The notes under the pieces are model-generated. The model worked only from the letters and a program-made list of their open reading frames with translations, did no database searches and was not told where the DNA came from. Both the position numbers and the translations under genes were made by a program. Positions 8,160-15,182 of a stretch of DNA of 16,632 nt are shown one piece after another. This DNA is from CAYMRL01 sp964473205 (GTDB lineage: Bacteria; Deinococcota; Deinococci; Deinococcales; Trueperaceae), in the NCBI GenBank assembly GCA_964473205.1, contig CAYYOK010000074.1, forward strand, positions 1 to 16,632, read 5' to 3'. The stretch's first letter is position 1. Each line of letters opens with the position of its first letter.

Positions 8160-8452
8160 GCCAAACGAAACACCCCGTCCGACTGGATGCGGACGAGGCG
8201 TCGACCCCGCGGTACCACCGCACTTCCCCCTCGGGTCTCGACCCGCGCTCAGGGGGCGCTCTTGACGCCGCCATACGGGGCGGCAGCCGGAGGCTCTACT
8301 CGCCGGAGCACCTCAGCGTGCCGACCGGCTTTCTTCCTCATGCCGGCGCGAGACCGGCCCGGGCGACCTTCACCGCCTCGCACCCGCCTGGGCTCACAGC
8401 CACGGCCCTGGCTCTCTCGGGGGCGCGGGAGGGCGGCTACTCCTCCCGGTTG
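8160..8452 (-). promoter_or_regulatory. T-box riboswitch leader of valS (valine, GUC specifier)
   Basis: Reading the minus strand, the leader has the hallmarks of a T-box. A Stem I base pairs ACCGG (8450-8446) with CCGGT (8357-8353). AGGAGTAG follows the 5' arm (8443-8436), and a GAGAGAGCC segment (AG-bulge type, about 8418-8410) and a GUGAGCC segment lie distally. A specifier-loop-like stretch UGAAGGUCG places a valine GUC codon at 8367-8365. Near the 3' end is the T-box sequence GCGGTGGTACCGCGG (8221-8207); its UGGU bulge can pair with the ACCA end of a tRNA with A73, as in tRNA-Val. The intrinsic terminator that competes with the antiterminator follows. Uncharged tRNA-Val should stabilise the antiterminator and let transcription reach valS and the genes after it. 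The exact 5' limit and the internal stems II/III are not resolved. Confidence 0.92.
8163..8200 (-). terminator. T-box regulated intrinsic terminator
   Basis: Arms CGCCTCGTCCG (8200-8190) and CGGACGGGGTG (8181-8171) form an 11-bp stem with two G-U pairs and an 8-nt loop, followed by TTTCGTTT (8170-8163). The 5' arm overlaps the 3' side of the T-box antiterminator, so the two structures exclude each other. It lies about 25 nt before the valS start. Confidence 0.88.
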
Positions 8453-8457
8453 CGATG

Positions 8458-8466
8458 ATGATAGCA
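8458..8466 (-). promoter_or_regulatory. Candidate extended -10 promoter for the valS T-box transcript
   Basis: The minus strand reads TGC-TATCAT (8466-8458), an extended -10 element. A start near 8452-8451 would put +1 immediately before the Stem I sequence that begins at 8450, a good fit. No convincing -35 is seen at 17-18 nt. The element overlaps a hairpin at the end of the mrp transcript. Confidence 0.5.
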
Positions 8467-8486
8467 GGCCGAAGGCCGGATGCTAC
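8461..8486 (-). terminator. Possible mrp terminator hairpin
   Basis: The minus strand reads GTAGCA, TCC, GGCC, TTC, GGCC, TGCTAT: a GGCC/GGCC stem and an outer GTAGCA/TGCTAT stem separated by a three-base bulge, 35 nt after the mrp stop. No U-run follows, so termination is uncertain. The outer arm carries the candidate valS -10 box. Confidence 0.35.
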
Positions 8487-8520
8487 GCCGCGACGACCGG
8501 CTTCACGACGAGGGGCTGGC

Positions 8521-9573
8521 CTACAAGACCGGCAGCGCGCTCATCGACTGAACGCTGACCTGCCCGGCCACGGCCCTGGCCGTCTTGCGCATCTCGAGCG
8601 CGGAGGGATCGTCGGGCGAGGAGATCACGATCGGGGTGCCGGCATCGGCGCTCTCGCGCAGCGCGCGCGTGATCGGCACGCGGCCCAGCACCTCGAGGCC
8701 TTCCGACCGAGCCCAACGGTCTGCCCCGCCCTCGCCGAAGATGTGGTCGCGCGAGCCGTCGGGCAGGGCGTAGTAGCTCATGTTCTCGACGACCCCCAGC
8801 ACCGGGATGTGCGTCTTGCGGGCCATCGTGTAGGCGCGCTTGACGTCGGCGAGCGCCACCTCCTGCGGCGTCGTGACCAGCACCATGCCGCTGACCGTCA
8901 CCAGCTGCGACAGCGACAGCTGCACGTCCCCCGTGCCGGGCGGCAGGTCGATGATCAGGTAGTCGAGCTCGCCCCACACGGTCTGCTTGAGCATCTGCGT
9001 GAGCGTGCCATGCAGGATCGGACCGCGCCAGGTGAGCGCCTGACCGTCCTCGACCAGGTTGGCGATCGAGATCAGCTTCACGCCGTGATTGCGCAGCGGC
9101 AGGATGCTCTTCTCCTGGTCGGCCATCAGGCGCTTGCCCTCGACCCCGAACATCTTGCTCTGGCTCGGGCCGTAGATGTCGGCGTCGAGGAGCCCGACCG
9201 ACGCGCCCTCCAGCGCCAGCGAGGCGGCCAGGTTGGCGGCCACCGTCGACTTGCCGACGCCGCCCTTGCCCGAGCCGACGGCGACGATGTTGCTGACGCC
9301 CGGCAGCGGCTGCTGACTCGGGCCGCGCACGACCGCATCGAAGGTCAGCGCGACGTCGGTCGCGCCGGCCACCTCGGCGAGAGCGGCCCTGACCTCGCGC
9401 TCGATCTGCGCGCGCATCGGGCAGGCCGGCGTCGTGAGCGTGATCGTCACGGCGACCGAGGAGCCGTCCACCTCCAAGGCTGTGACCATGCCGAGGCTGA
9501 CCAGGTCCTGATGAAGTTCGGGGTCGTTGACCGTGCTCAACGCGGCCAGCACGCTGTCTCTGGTGACGCTCAT
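8521..9573 (-). CDS. mrp: Mrp/ApbC family P-loop ATPase (iron-sulfur cluster carrier)
   Basis: Mrp/ApbC proteins are cytosolic MinD-like ATPases that bind and transfer Fe-S clusters. The 350-residue product has an N-terminal MIP18/DUF59 domain (about 1-82, with TPACPM at 49-53) and a C-terminal ATPase: P-loop GSGKGGVGKST (100-110), LLDADIYGPSQ (128-138), WRGPILHGTLTQ (182-193), DYLIIDLPPGTGDVQLS (204-220) and TTPQEVALADVKRA (234-247). The usual C-terminal CPxC cluster motif after VENMS is absent; the sequence there is YYALPDGSRDHIFGEGG. Cys51 in the DUF59 domain is the only cysteine in the protein. The start ATG 9573 has only a weak upstream GGCGG. The gene stands alone, diverging from the pseudokinase-like gene, with the valS leader downstream. 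Confidence 0.93.
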   Translation of the reverse strand: MSVTRDSVLAALSTVNDPELHQDLVSLGMVTALEVDGSSVAVTITLTTPACPMRAQIEREVRAALAEVAGATDVALTFDAVVRGPSQQPLPGVSNIVAVGSGKGGVGKSTVAANLAASLALEGASVGLLDADIYGPSQSKMFGVEGKRLMADQEKSILPLRNHGVKLISIANLVEDGQALTWRGPILHGTLTQMLKQTVWGELDYLIIDLPPGTGDVQLSLSQLVTVSGMVLVTTPQEVALADVKRAYTMARKTHIPVLGVVENMSYYALPDGSRDHIFGEGGADRWARSEGLEVLGRVPITRALRESADAGTPIVISSPDDPSALEMRKTARAVAGQVSVQSMSALPVL

Positions 9574-9618
9574 GAACCGCCAGCGTACCAGGGCTGCACC
9601 GCGCGGCGCCGGTGTGAG

Positions 9619-9648
9619 GTGACGCAGCGGGGCGGGCGTGGCTATACT
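9619..9648 (+). promoter_or_regulatory. Promoter of the pseudokinase-like gene, leaderless layout
   Basis: GTGACG (9619-9624) and TATACT (9643-9648) form a -35/-10 pair with an 18-bp spacer. The -10 ends 7 nt before GTG 9656, so transcription should start at or next to that codon. This fits the leaderless layout known in Deinococcus and decides the start choice. Confidence 0.65.
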
Positions 9649-9655
9649 TCGCGAT

Positions 9656-11137
9656 GTGGAGGGCCTAGGCCGTTTCGAGCGGGGCGAGGTCTACGCGCGC
9701 CGCTCGAGCGTGACCAGCTACCGCGGCGTGGACACGCTGACCGGCCTGGAGGTCCTCGTCTACGAGTACGCCGGCCCCGCCAACCCACAGGTCGAGAAGC
9801 TGCGCTCCGACCACCTGCTCGGGGTACTCGAGCAGGCCAGCGAGGGCGGCGTGACGACCGTCGTCGTCGCGTACCCGCCCGGCGCGACCCTCGTGGCACC
9901 GGGCGAGTCGGTGGTCGACGGCGAGTTCGTGCTGCAGGCTCTCGAGGGGCTGCGCGACGCCCACAAGCTCGGCCTCCATCACGGCGACATCGGCCCCAGC
10001 CGGCTCCTGTACGCAGCGGGCAGCGTCTACATCGAAGGCTTCGGCGCACCGTGGCGCGGCAAGTGGCCGCAGGCCGGCGCCGGCGCTCAGCAGGCGGCGC
10101 TTCACGACGTGCAGTCGCTCCTCAAGACCCTGCTGGAGCTGTCGAGCGATCACCTCAGCACCGAGGTCAGAGCCGTCTTGCAGGGCGCGCTGGCAGGCTC
10201 GAGCACGCCGCCTCCGACGGCCGAGCGCCTCCACTCGCTGGTCTGGCGTCTCGTCGGTGGCGCGGTGACGGTGCCCTCGAGCGGCTTCACCGACCTAGCG
10301 CTGCCGCTGGACCCATCGGTGAGCCTCGACCTCGCGGCCTCCGACGCCGAGCCAGCGGGCGACCGAGCGAGCGCAGCCTCGCAGCCGCAGTCCGGTTACC
10401 GCGAGCGTGCGCCTCGTCCTGCGCCCCGCAGGGAGGACGCGCAGCCGCAGCACGCTGGGGCGAGGGCGAGCTCGCCGCCCCGCCAGGCGCAGGCCCCGAA
10501 CCCGCGCGCAACGGGCGGCGGCCAGCAGCGCGCCACCCCCGTGGACCCGTGGTTCGAGCCTCCCAAGGACCCCGAGCCGATCACGCTGCACAGCGATCCC
10601 GGGATCGCCATCTCGATCGGCGGCAAGCCCAAGCAGTCCTCCGCCTTCGTCAAGGACCTGCCGCCGGGCGCGAAGTACCGCGCCGGCAACCTCGACGAGA
10701 GCCCCAGGCCGGCCCCGTTCAGGCTCGACAAGGACGACGCGCGGCCGGGCAGCCGCAGGTCGTTCCGGGGCGCTGCTCTGCTGCTGCTGCTGATCCTGGT
10801 CGCGGGGTTCGCCGCCTACCTCACCGTCGTGGCGCGCAACACCGATCCCACCGTCGTCGGGCCCAGCGCCAGGGTGGCGCACATCGTCGACGTGCGCGTG
10901 TTCCCACCCAACATGCCGCCCGTGGAGCTGTTCGTCGACCGCAGCCCGAGCGGGTCCTCGATCGCCGCCGGCACGCTGCTCGGCCCGGCGCCGAGGCGCT
11001 ACACCTTCGACGCCAACGGCCAGTGGGTCGTCCACGCCGAGATCCAGGGCCGGCGCTCCGACACGGTCACGTTCGAGCTGCCCGCGACGTCGATCATCAC
11101 GCTGACCTTCCCGCCGGTCGGTGGCGAGGGCCAGTGA
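9656..11137 (+). CDS. Membrane-anchored protein with a degenerate protein-kinase-like domain
   Basis: From GTG 9656 the product has 493 residues. Residues about 8-200 resemble a shrunken Ser/Thr kinase fold: RGVDTLTGLEVLVYEY (23-38) at the beta-3 position, EGLRDAHKLGLHHGDIGPSRLLY (97-119) in place of the HRD catalytic loop, and YIEGFGAPW (125-133) in place of DFG. The ATP-anchoring Lys is replaced (VLVYEY), the catalytic-loop Asn reads Ser/Arg, and the DFG Asp reads Gly, so it is probably a pseudokinase. A Pro/Ala/Gln-rich, probably disordered linker follows (about 220-365), then basic residues, one transmembrane helix (371-393), and an exported beta-rich domain of about 95 residues that I do not recognise. 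The topology is cytosolic N-terminus, outside C-terminus. A longer start at 9638 would place the -10 box inside the gene. The gene diverges from mrp and precedes guaA by 102 bp. Partner and function are unknown. Confidence 0.85.
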   Translation: MEGLGRFERGEVYARRSSVTSYRGVDTLTGLEVLVYEYAGPANPQVEKLRSDHLLGVLEQASEGGVTTVVVAYPPGATLVAPGESVVDGEFVLQALEGLRDAHKLGLHHGDIGPSRLLYAAGSVYIEGFGAPWRGKWPQAGAGAQQAALHDVQSLLKTLLELSSDHLSTEVRAVLQGALAGSSTPPPTAERLHSLVWRLVGGAVTVPSSGFTDLALPLDPSVSLDLAASDAEPAGDRASAASQPQSGYRERAPRPAPRREDAQPQHAGARASSPPRQAQAPNPRATGGGQQRATPVDPWFEPPKDPEPITLHSDPGIAISIGGKPKQSSAFVKDLPPGAKYRAGNLDESPRPAPFRLDKDDARPGSRRSFRGAALLLLLILVAGFAAYLTVVARNTDPTVVGPSARVAHIVDVRVFPPNMPPVELFVDRSPSGSSIAAGTLLGPAPRRYTFDANGQWVVHAEIQGRRSDTVTFELPATSIITLTFPPVGGEGQ

Positions 11138-11239
11138 CCAACCCGTTGACCGCCAGTGAACCCTCCGGCGAACCGCCAGCGACCGAACAGTGACCAAGCC
11201 CTGAGCTAGGGCAAGAGCGAACAGGAGAGCGTCTCAGGA

Positions 11240-12769
<1,530 letters not shown>

Positions 12770-12775
12770 TAGACT
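12770..12775 (+). promoter_or_regulatory. Candidate -10 box of the EVE-domain gene (leaderless spacing)
   Basis: TAGACT directly follows the guaA stop and ends 7 nt before ATG 12783. This is the same TANNNT-to-start distance as at 9643/9656 and 13257/13270. No Shine-Dalgarno precedes the start, and no clear -35 is seen. Confidence 0.4.
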
Positions 12776-12782
12776 CGGCCCT

Positions 12783-13259
12783 ATGTCCCAGGCATGGTTG
12801 GTCAAGAGCGAGCCTGACTGCTACTCATTCGACGACCTGCTCCGCGACGGCAGCACCGCGTGGGAGGGCGTCCGCAACTACCAGGCGCGCAACTACATGC
12901 GCGACGGCATGAAGGTCGGAGACGCCGTGCTCTTCTACCACTCCTCGACCGCCGTCCCGGCCGTCGTCGGCCTGGCGCGCGTAGCGCGCGAGGCCTACCC
13001 CGACCCGACGCAGTTCGACCCAGACAACGAGTACTACGACCCGAAGTCGACCCAGGAGGCGCCCCGCTGGCAGCTCGTCGACATCGAGGGCGTGCGCGCC
13101 CTTCCCCGGGCCGTGAGCCTCACCGAGCTCAAGGCGACGCCGGGGTTGGAGGGCATGACGCTGTTGCAGCCCGGCAGCAGGCTGAGCGTGATGCCCGTCG
13201 AGGTCGAGCACCTCGAGAGAGTGCTGAAGCTAGGAGGCCTCGCACAGGGCCAGTGGTAG
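12783..13259 (+). CDS. EVE domain-containing protein (Thy28/THYN1-like)
   Basis: This 158-residue protein is an almost bare EVE domain, a PUA-like fold also found in human THYN1. Family motifs run through it: WLVKSEPDCYSFDDL (5-19), WEGVRNYQARNYMRDGMKVGD (27-47), VLFYHSS (49-55), VVGLARVAREAYPDP (61-75), YYDPKS (84-89) and PRWQLVD (94-100). The domain is thought to bind modified bases in nucleic acid; the physiological role of stand-alone bacterial members is not settled. ATG 12783 lacks a Shine-Dalgarno but sits 7 nt after TAGACT, suggesting a leaderless message. It starts 13 bp after guaA, and its stop supplies the first half of the candidate hrcA -10 box. No restriction or modification gene is nearby. 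Confidence 0.92.
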   Translation: MSQAWLVKSEPDCYSFDDLLRDGSTAWEGVRNYQARNYMRDGMKVGDAVLFYHSSTAVPAVVGLARVAREAYPDPTQFDPDNEYYDPKSTQEAPRWQLVDIEGVRALPRAVSLTELKATPGLEGMTLLQPGSRLSVMPVEVEHLERVLKLGGLAQGQW

Positions 13260-13262
13260 GAT
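13257..13262 (+). promoter_or_regulatory. Candidate -10 box of hrcA (leaderless spacing)
   Basis: TAGGAT ends exactly 7 nt before ATG 13270. Its first three bases are the stop codon of the EVE gene. No Shine-Dalgarno precedes ATG 13270, and no CIRCE element is visible around it. Confidence 0.4.
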
Positions 13263-13269
13263 GCCGGGC

Positions 13270-14241
13270 ATGAACGAGCGGCACGTTCGCGTCCTGCACA
13301 TGGTCGCCGAGACGTACATCGACACCGCTCATCCGGTTCCATCGGGCCGGATCGCCGAGCGCCTCGAGGTCAGCAGCGCCACGGTACGCAACGACTTCGG
13401 CACCCTCGAGGAGGGCGGCCTCCTGCAGCAGCCGCACACCTCGGCCGGCAGGATCCCCACCGCTCGCGGGTTCCGCACCTACGCGCTGTCGTTCCTGCCG
13501 CCGCGCCGCGCCTCGCCCGCGCGCAGCCGGGAGCTGCGCGCCCGCCTCCGGACGCTGGAGGGCGACGGGCTCTTCGAGCTGGCGTCGCGCACCGCCGCGG
13601 AGCTGTCCGGCTACGCGGTGCTTGTCAGGCTCCCGCCGGACGAGTCGCTGCGGATCCTCGAGATCCACCTGACCCTGCTGTCGAGCCGCCGGCTCCTGGC
13701 GGTGGTCGTGCTCGAGAACGGCCTGATCAGGCAGATCGGCGTCGACCTCGATCCGGCTCCATCCGACGCCACCATCGACGACGCCGAGCGCAACCTCCGC
13801 CAGCTGACCCTGCCCGTCGGCGAGGTGCCGGCGGCGCTGAGGTCGCTCGCCGCCTCGACCGACGAGGAGCTGTCGCGCACGCTCGCCGCCGTCGCCGACG
13901 CCTGGGGCGGGCTCCAGCAGCCGCGGCGCTTCACGGGCGGCCTGGGACGGCTCCTGTCGGAGCCCGAGGCCGGCGACGCCGGCTTCGTGAAGCTCGTCGT
14001 CGAGCGCTTCGAGTCGGACCGCCACGACGACCTCGAGTGGCACGGCGCCTTCGGCATCGCGCTCACCGACCACCTCGCCCAGGTCGGCACGGCCTTCTCC
14101 TTCGCCGGCGGGACCGCCAGCCTGACGCTGGTCGGACCGACCCGCATGCGCTACCGCGACGCCCTCGCCATCGCCAGGGACGTCAGCGAGGCGCTCACCG
14201 ACGTCTCCACCGCCGAGGCATACGCGCCCTACGAGGCCTGA
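13270..14241 (+). CDS. hrcA: Heat-inducible transcription repressor HrcA
   Basis: HrcA represses chaperone operons by binding CIRCE operators and is released on heat shock. From ATG 13270 the product has 323 residues, a little below the usual length of about 340. The N-terminal winged helix is clear: MNERHVRVLHMVAETYIDTAHPVPS (1-25), SSATVRNDFGTLEEGGLL (35-52) and PHTSAGRIPTARGFRTY (55-71). The C-terminal effector domain ends with the family signature GPTRMRY (289-295) followed by a long helix. ATG 13261 is an alternative start adding MPG, but ATG 13270 begins with the NER typical of the family and sits 7 nt after TAGGAT. The neighbours are not the usual grpE, dnaK and dnaJ, so it must act elsewhere in the genome. 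Its stop overlaps moaD by one base (TGATG). Confidence 0.9.
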   Translation: MNERHVRVLHMVAETYIDTAHPVPSGRIAERLEVSSATVRNDFGTLEEGGLLQQPHTSAGRIPTARGFRTYALSFLPPRRASPARSRELRARLRTLEGDGLFELASRTAAELSGYAVLVRLPPDESLRILEIHLTLLSSRRLLAVVVLENGLIRQIGVDLDPAPSDATIDDAERNLRQLTLPVGEVPAALRSLAASTDEELSRTLAAVADAWGGLQQPRRFTGGLGRLLSEPEAGDAGFVKLVVERFESDRHDDLEWHGAFGIALTDHLAQVGTAFSFAGGTASLTLVGPTRMRYRDALAIARDVSEALTDVSTAEAYAPYEA

Positions 14242-14480
14242 TGCGGGTCGTCGTCAAGCTGTTCGCGCAGCACCGCGTCGCCACGGGGCTCTCGTCCGTG
14301 ACGCTGGAGCTGCCCGAGGGCGCCACGGCTCGCGAGGCGGTGAGCGCCGTGGCGGCCAGCCACGCTCAGGTCGACCCGCGCGGGTCGATGGTCGCCGTCA
14401 ACGCGCGCTACGCCCGACCGGAGCAGACCCTCGCGGACGGCGACGAGGTCGCGCTGCTGCCGCCGGTGTCGGGCGGCTGA
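14241..14480 (+). CDS. moaD: Molybdopterin synthase sulfur carrier subunit MoaD
   Basis: MoaD is a ubiquitin-like sulfur carrier. Its C-terminal Gly thiocarboxylate donates sulfur to cyclic pyranopterin monophosphate in molybdenum cofactor synthesis, within the MoaD-MoaE complex. The 79-residue product has the beta-grasp layout: MRVVVKLFAQHRVATG (1-16), VTLELPEGATAREAVSAV (20-37), VAVNARYA (51-58), LADGDEVALLPPVSGG (64-79). The terminal Gly-Gly is intact. ATG 14241 shares its first base with the hrcA stop (TGATG), implying coupled translation, so a longer frame running upstream is an hrcA shadow. moaE follows after two bases. Confidence 0.93.
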   Translation: MRVVVKLFAQHRVATGLSSVTLELPEGATAREAVSAVAASHAQVDPRGSMVAVNARYARPEQTLADGDEVALLPPVSGG

Positions 14481-14482
14481 GC

Positions 14483-14965
14483 GTGTCAGGCCTTGAGGCA
14501 GCGGCTGACCCTGGCGTCGCCGCGTGCAGCGCGGTGGTGACCTCGGGCCCGCTCGACGTCGCCGCCCTGCTGGGCGACCTGGCCGATCCCCGCTTGGGCG
14601 GCACCGCGGCGTTCATCGGGACCGTGCGCTCTCCCAACCTGGGCCATGAGGTCGCGTACCTCGAGTACGAAGGCTTCGAGGCGATGATCGTCGGCGAGAT
14701 GCGGCGGCTGGTCGCAGAGCTAGGCGACCAGCAGGTCGAGGGCGGCGTCAAGGTCGCGCTGGCGCACCGGCTCGGCCGGGTGGTCCCTGGCGAGGCCGCG
14801 ATGGTCGTGGCGGTGGCCGCGCGTCACCGGGCTCGGGCGCTGACGCTGTGCGCCGACCTGGTCGAGGCGTGCAAGGCGCGCCTGCCGGTCTGGAAGCTCG
14901 AGGTCGGGCTCGACGGCTCGAGCGCCTACGCGCCCGGGAGCGCCAGCGCCGCGCCGACCCTCTGA
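14483..14965 (+). CDS. moaE: Molybdopterin synthase catalytic subunit MoaE
   Basis: MoaE converts cyclic pyranopterin monophosphate to molybdopterin using sulfur carried by MoaD. The 160-residue product shows GTAAFIGTVRSPNLG (40-54), VAYLEYEGFEAM (57-68), VALAHRLGRVVPGE (91-104), VVAVAARHRARAL (108-120) and KARLPVWKLE (131-140). Lys131 and Lys138 match the two catalytic lysines of the family. GTG 14483 lies two bases after the moaD stop. It gives an N-terminal extension of about 15 residues before the conserved core, so a start slightly downstream remains possible. The cofactor-synthesis pair is complete here, but no molybdoenzyme or other moa gene lies in the window. Confidence 0.93.
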   Translation: MSGLEAAADPGVAACSAVVTSGPLDVAALLGDLADPRLGGTAAFIGTVRSPNLGHEVAYLEYEGFEAMIVGEMRRLVAELGDQQVEGGVKVALAHRLGRVVPGEAAMVVAVAARHRARALTLCADLVEACKARLPVWKLEVGLDGSSAYAPGSASAAPTL

Positions 14966-14984
14966 GGCGAGCCGACGCCGTGAG

Positions 14985-15000
14985 GCGGTCGCGCGACCGC
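14985..15000 (+). terminator. GC palindrome 20 nt after moaE
   Basis: GCGGTC (14985-14990) and GACCGC (14995-15000) pair around GCGC. The position just after the last gene of the hrcA-moaD-moaE run suits a terminator, but no T-run follows. Confidence 0.3.
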
Positions 15001-15041
15001 GCGGCGAAGAGCCCTTCCCACCGGAATATCTCACAACCTAG

Positions 15042-15124
15042 GCGAGCCCCGCGGGCCTATCCTCGTAGGGCGCAGAGGCGACATGAGACGCGCGGTGCGG
15101 CGTCTCATGAAGCGAGCCCCGCGG
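15042..15124. repeat. 13-nt direct repeat flanking a perfect 10-bp hairpin, intergenic
   Basis: GCGAGCCCCGCGG occurs at 15042-15054 and again at 15112-15124. Between them, CATGAGACGC (15082-15091) and GCGTCTCATG (15100-15109) form a perfect 10-bp inverted repeat around an 8-nt spacer. The second direct-repeat copy begins three bases after the hairpin. A TATCCT box (15058-15063) follows the first copy. The segment lies in the 217-nt gap between moaE and the roadblock-like gene, which holds no open gene. It could be an operator, an attenuator or a terminator; the sequence does not decide. Confidence 0.6.
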
Positions 15125-15182
15125 CCCCCTGACCGGTGCCGGCGGCGGCTCGCCAGAGCGTCTGCCGGAAGGAACGAGGGTC

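Noticed and set aside
8140..8274. Upstream valS start at 8274
   Set aside because: The extra 45 codons run through the T-box sequence and terminator. ATG 8139 has a strong Shine-Dalgarno.
9574..9588. Leaderless promoter for mrp
   Set aside because: TACGCT on the minus strand is 8 nt, not 7, from ATG 9573 and has no -35. The evidence is too weak to list as a feature.
8455..11193. 912-codon plus-strand open frame
   Set aside because: It is antisense to mrp and out of frame with the pseudokinase-like gene, and shows no coherent protein features.
11138..11239. Purine riboswitch or promoter before guaA
   Set aside because: TTGACC at 11146 has no matching -10, and no purine-aptamer motifs are present; only small imperfect repeats are seen.
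13240..15182. CIRCE operator near hrcA or in the 14966-15182 gap
   Set aside because: No match to the TTAGCACTC / GAGTGCTAA arms; the hairpin at 15082-15109 has unrelated sequence.
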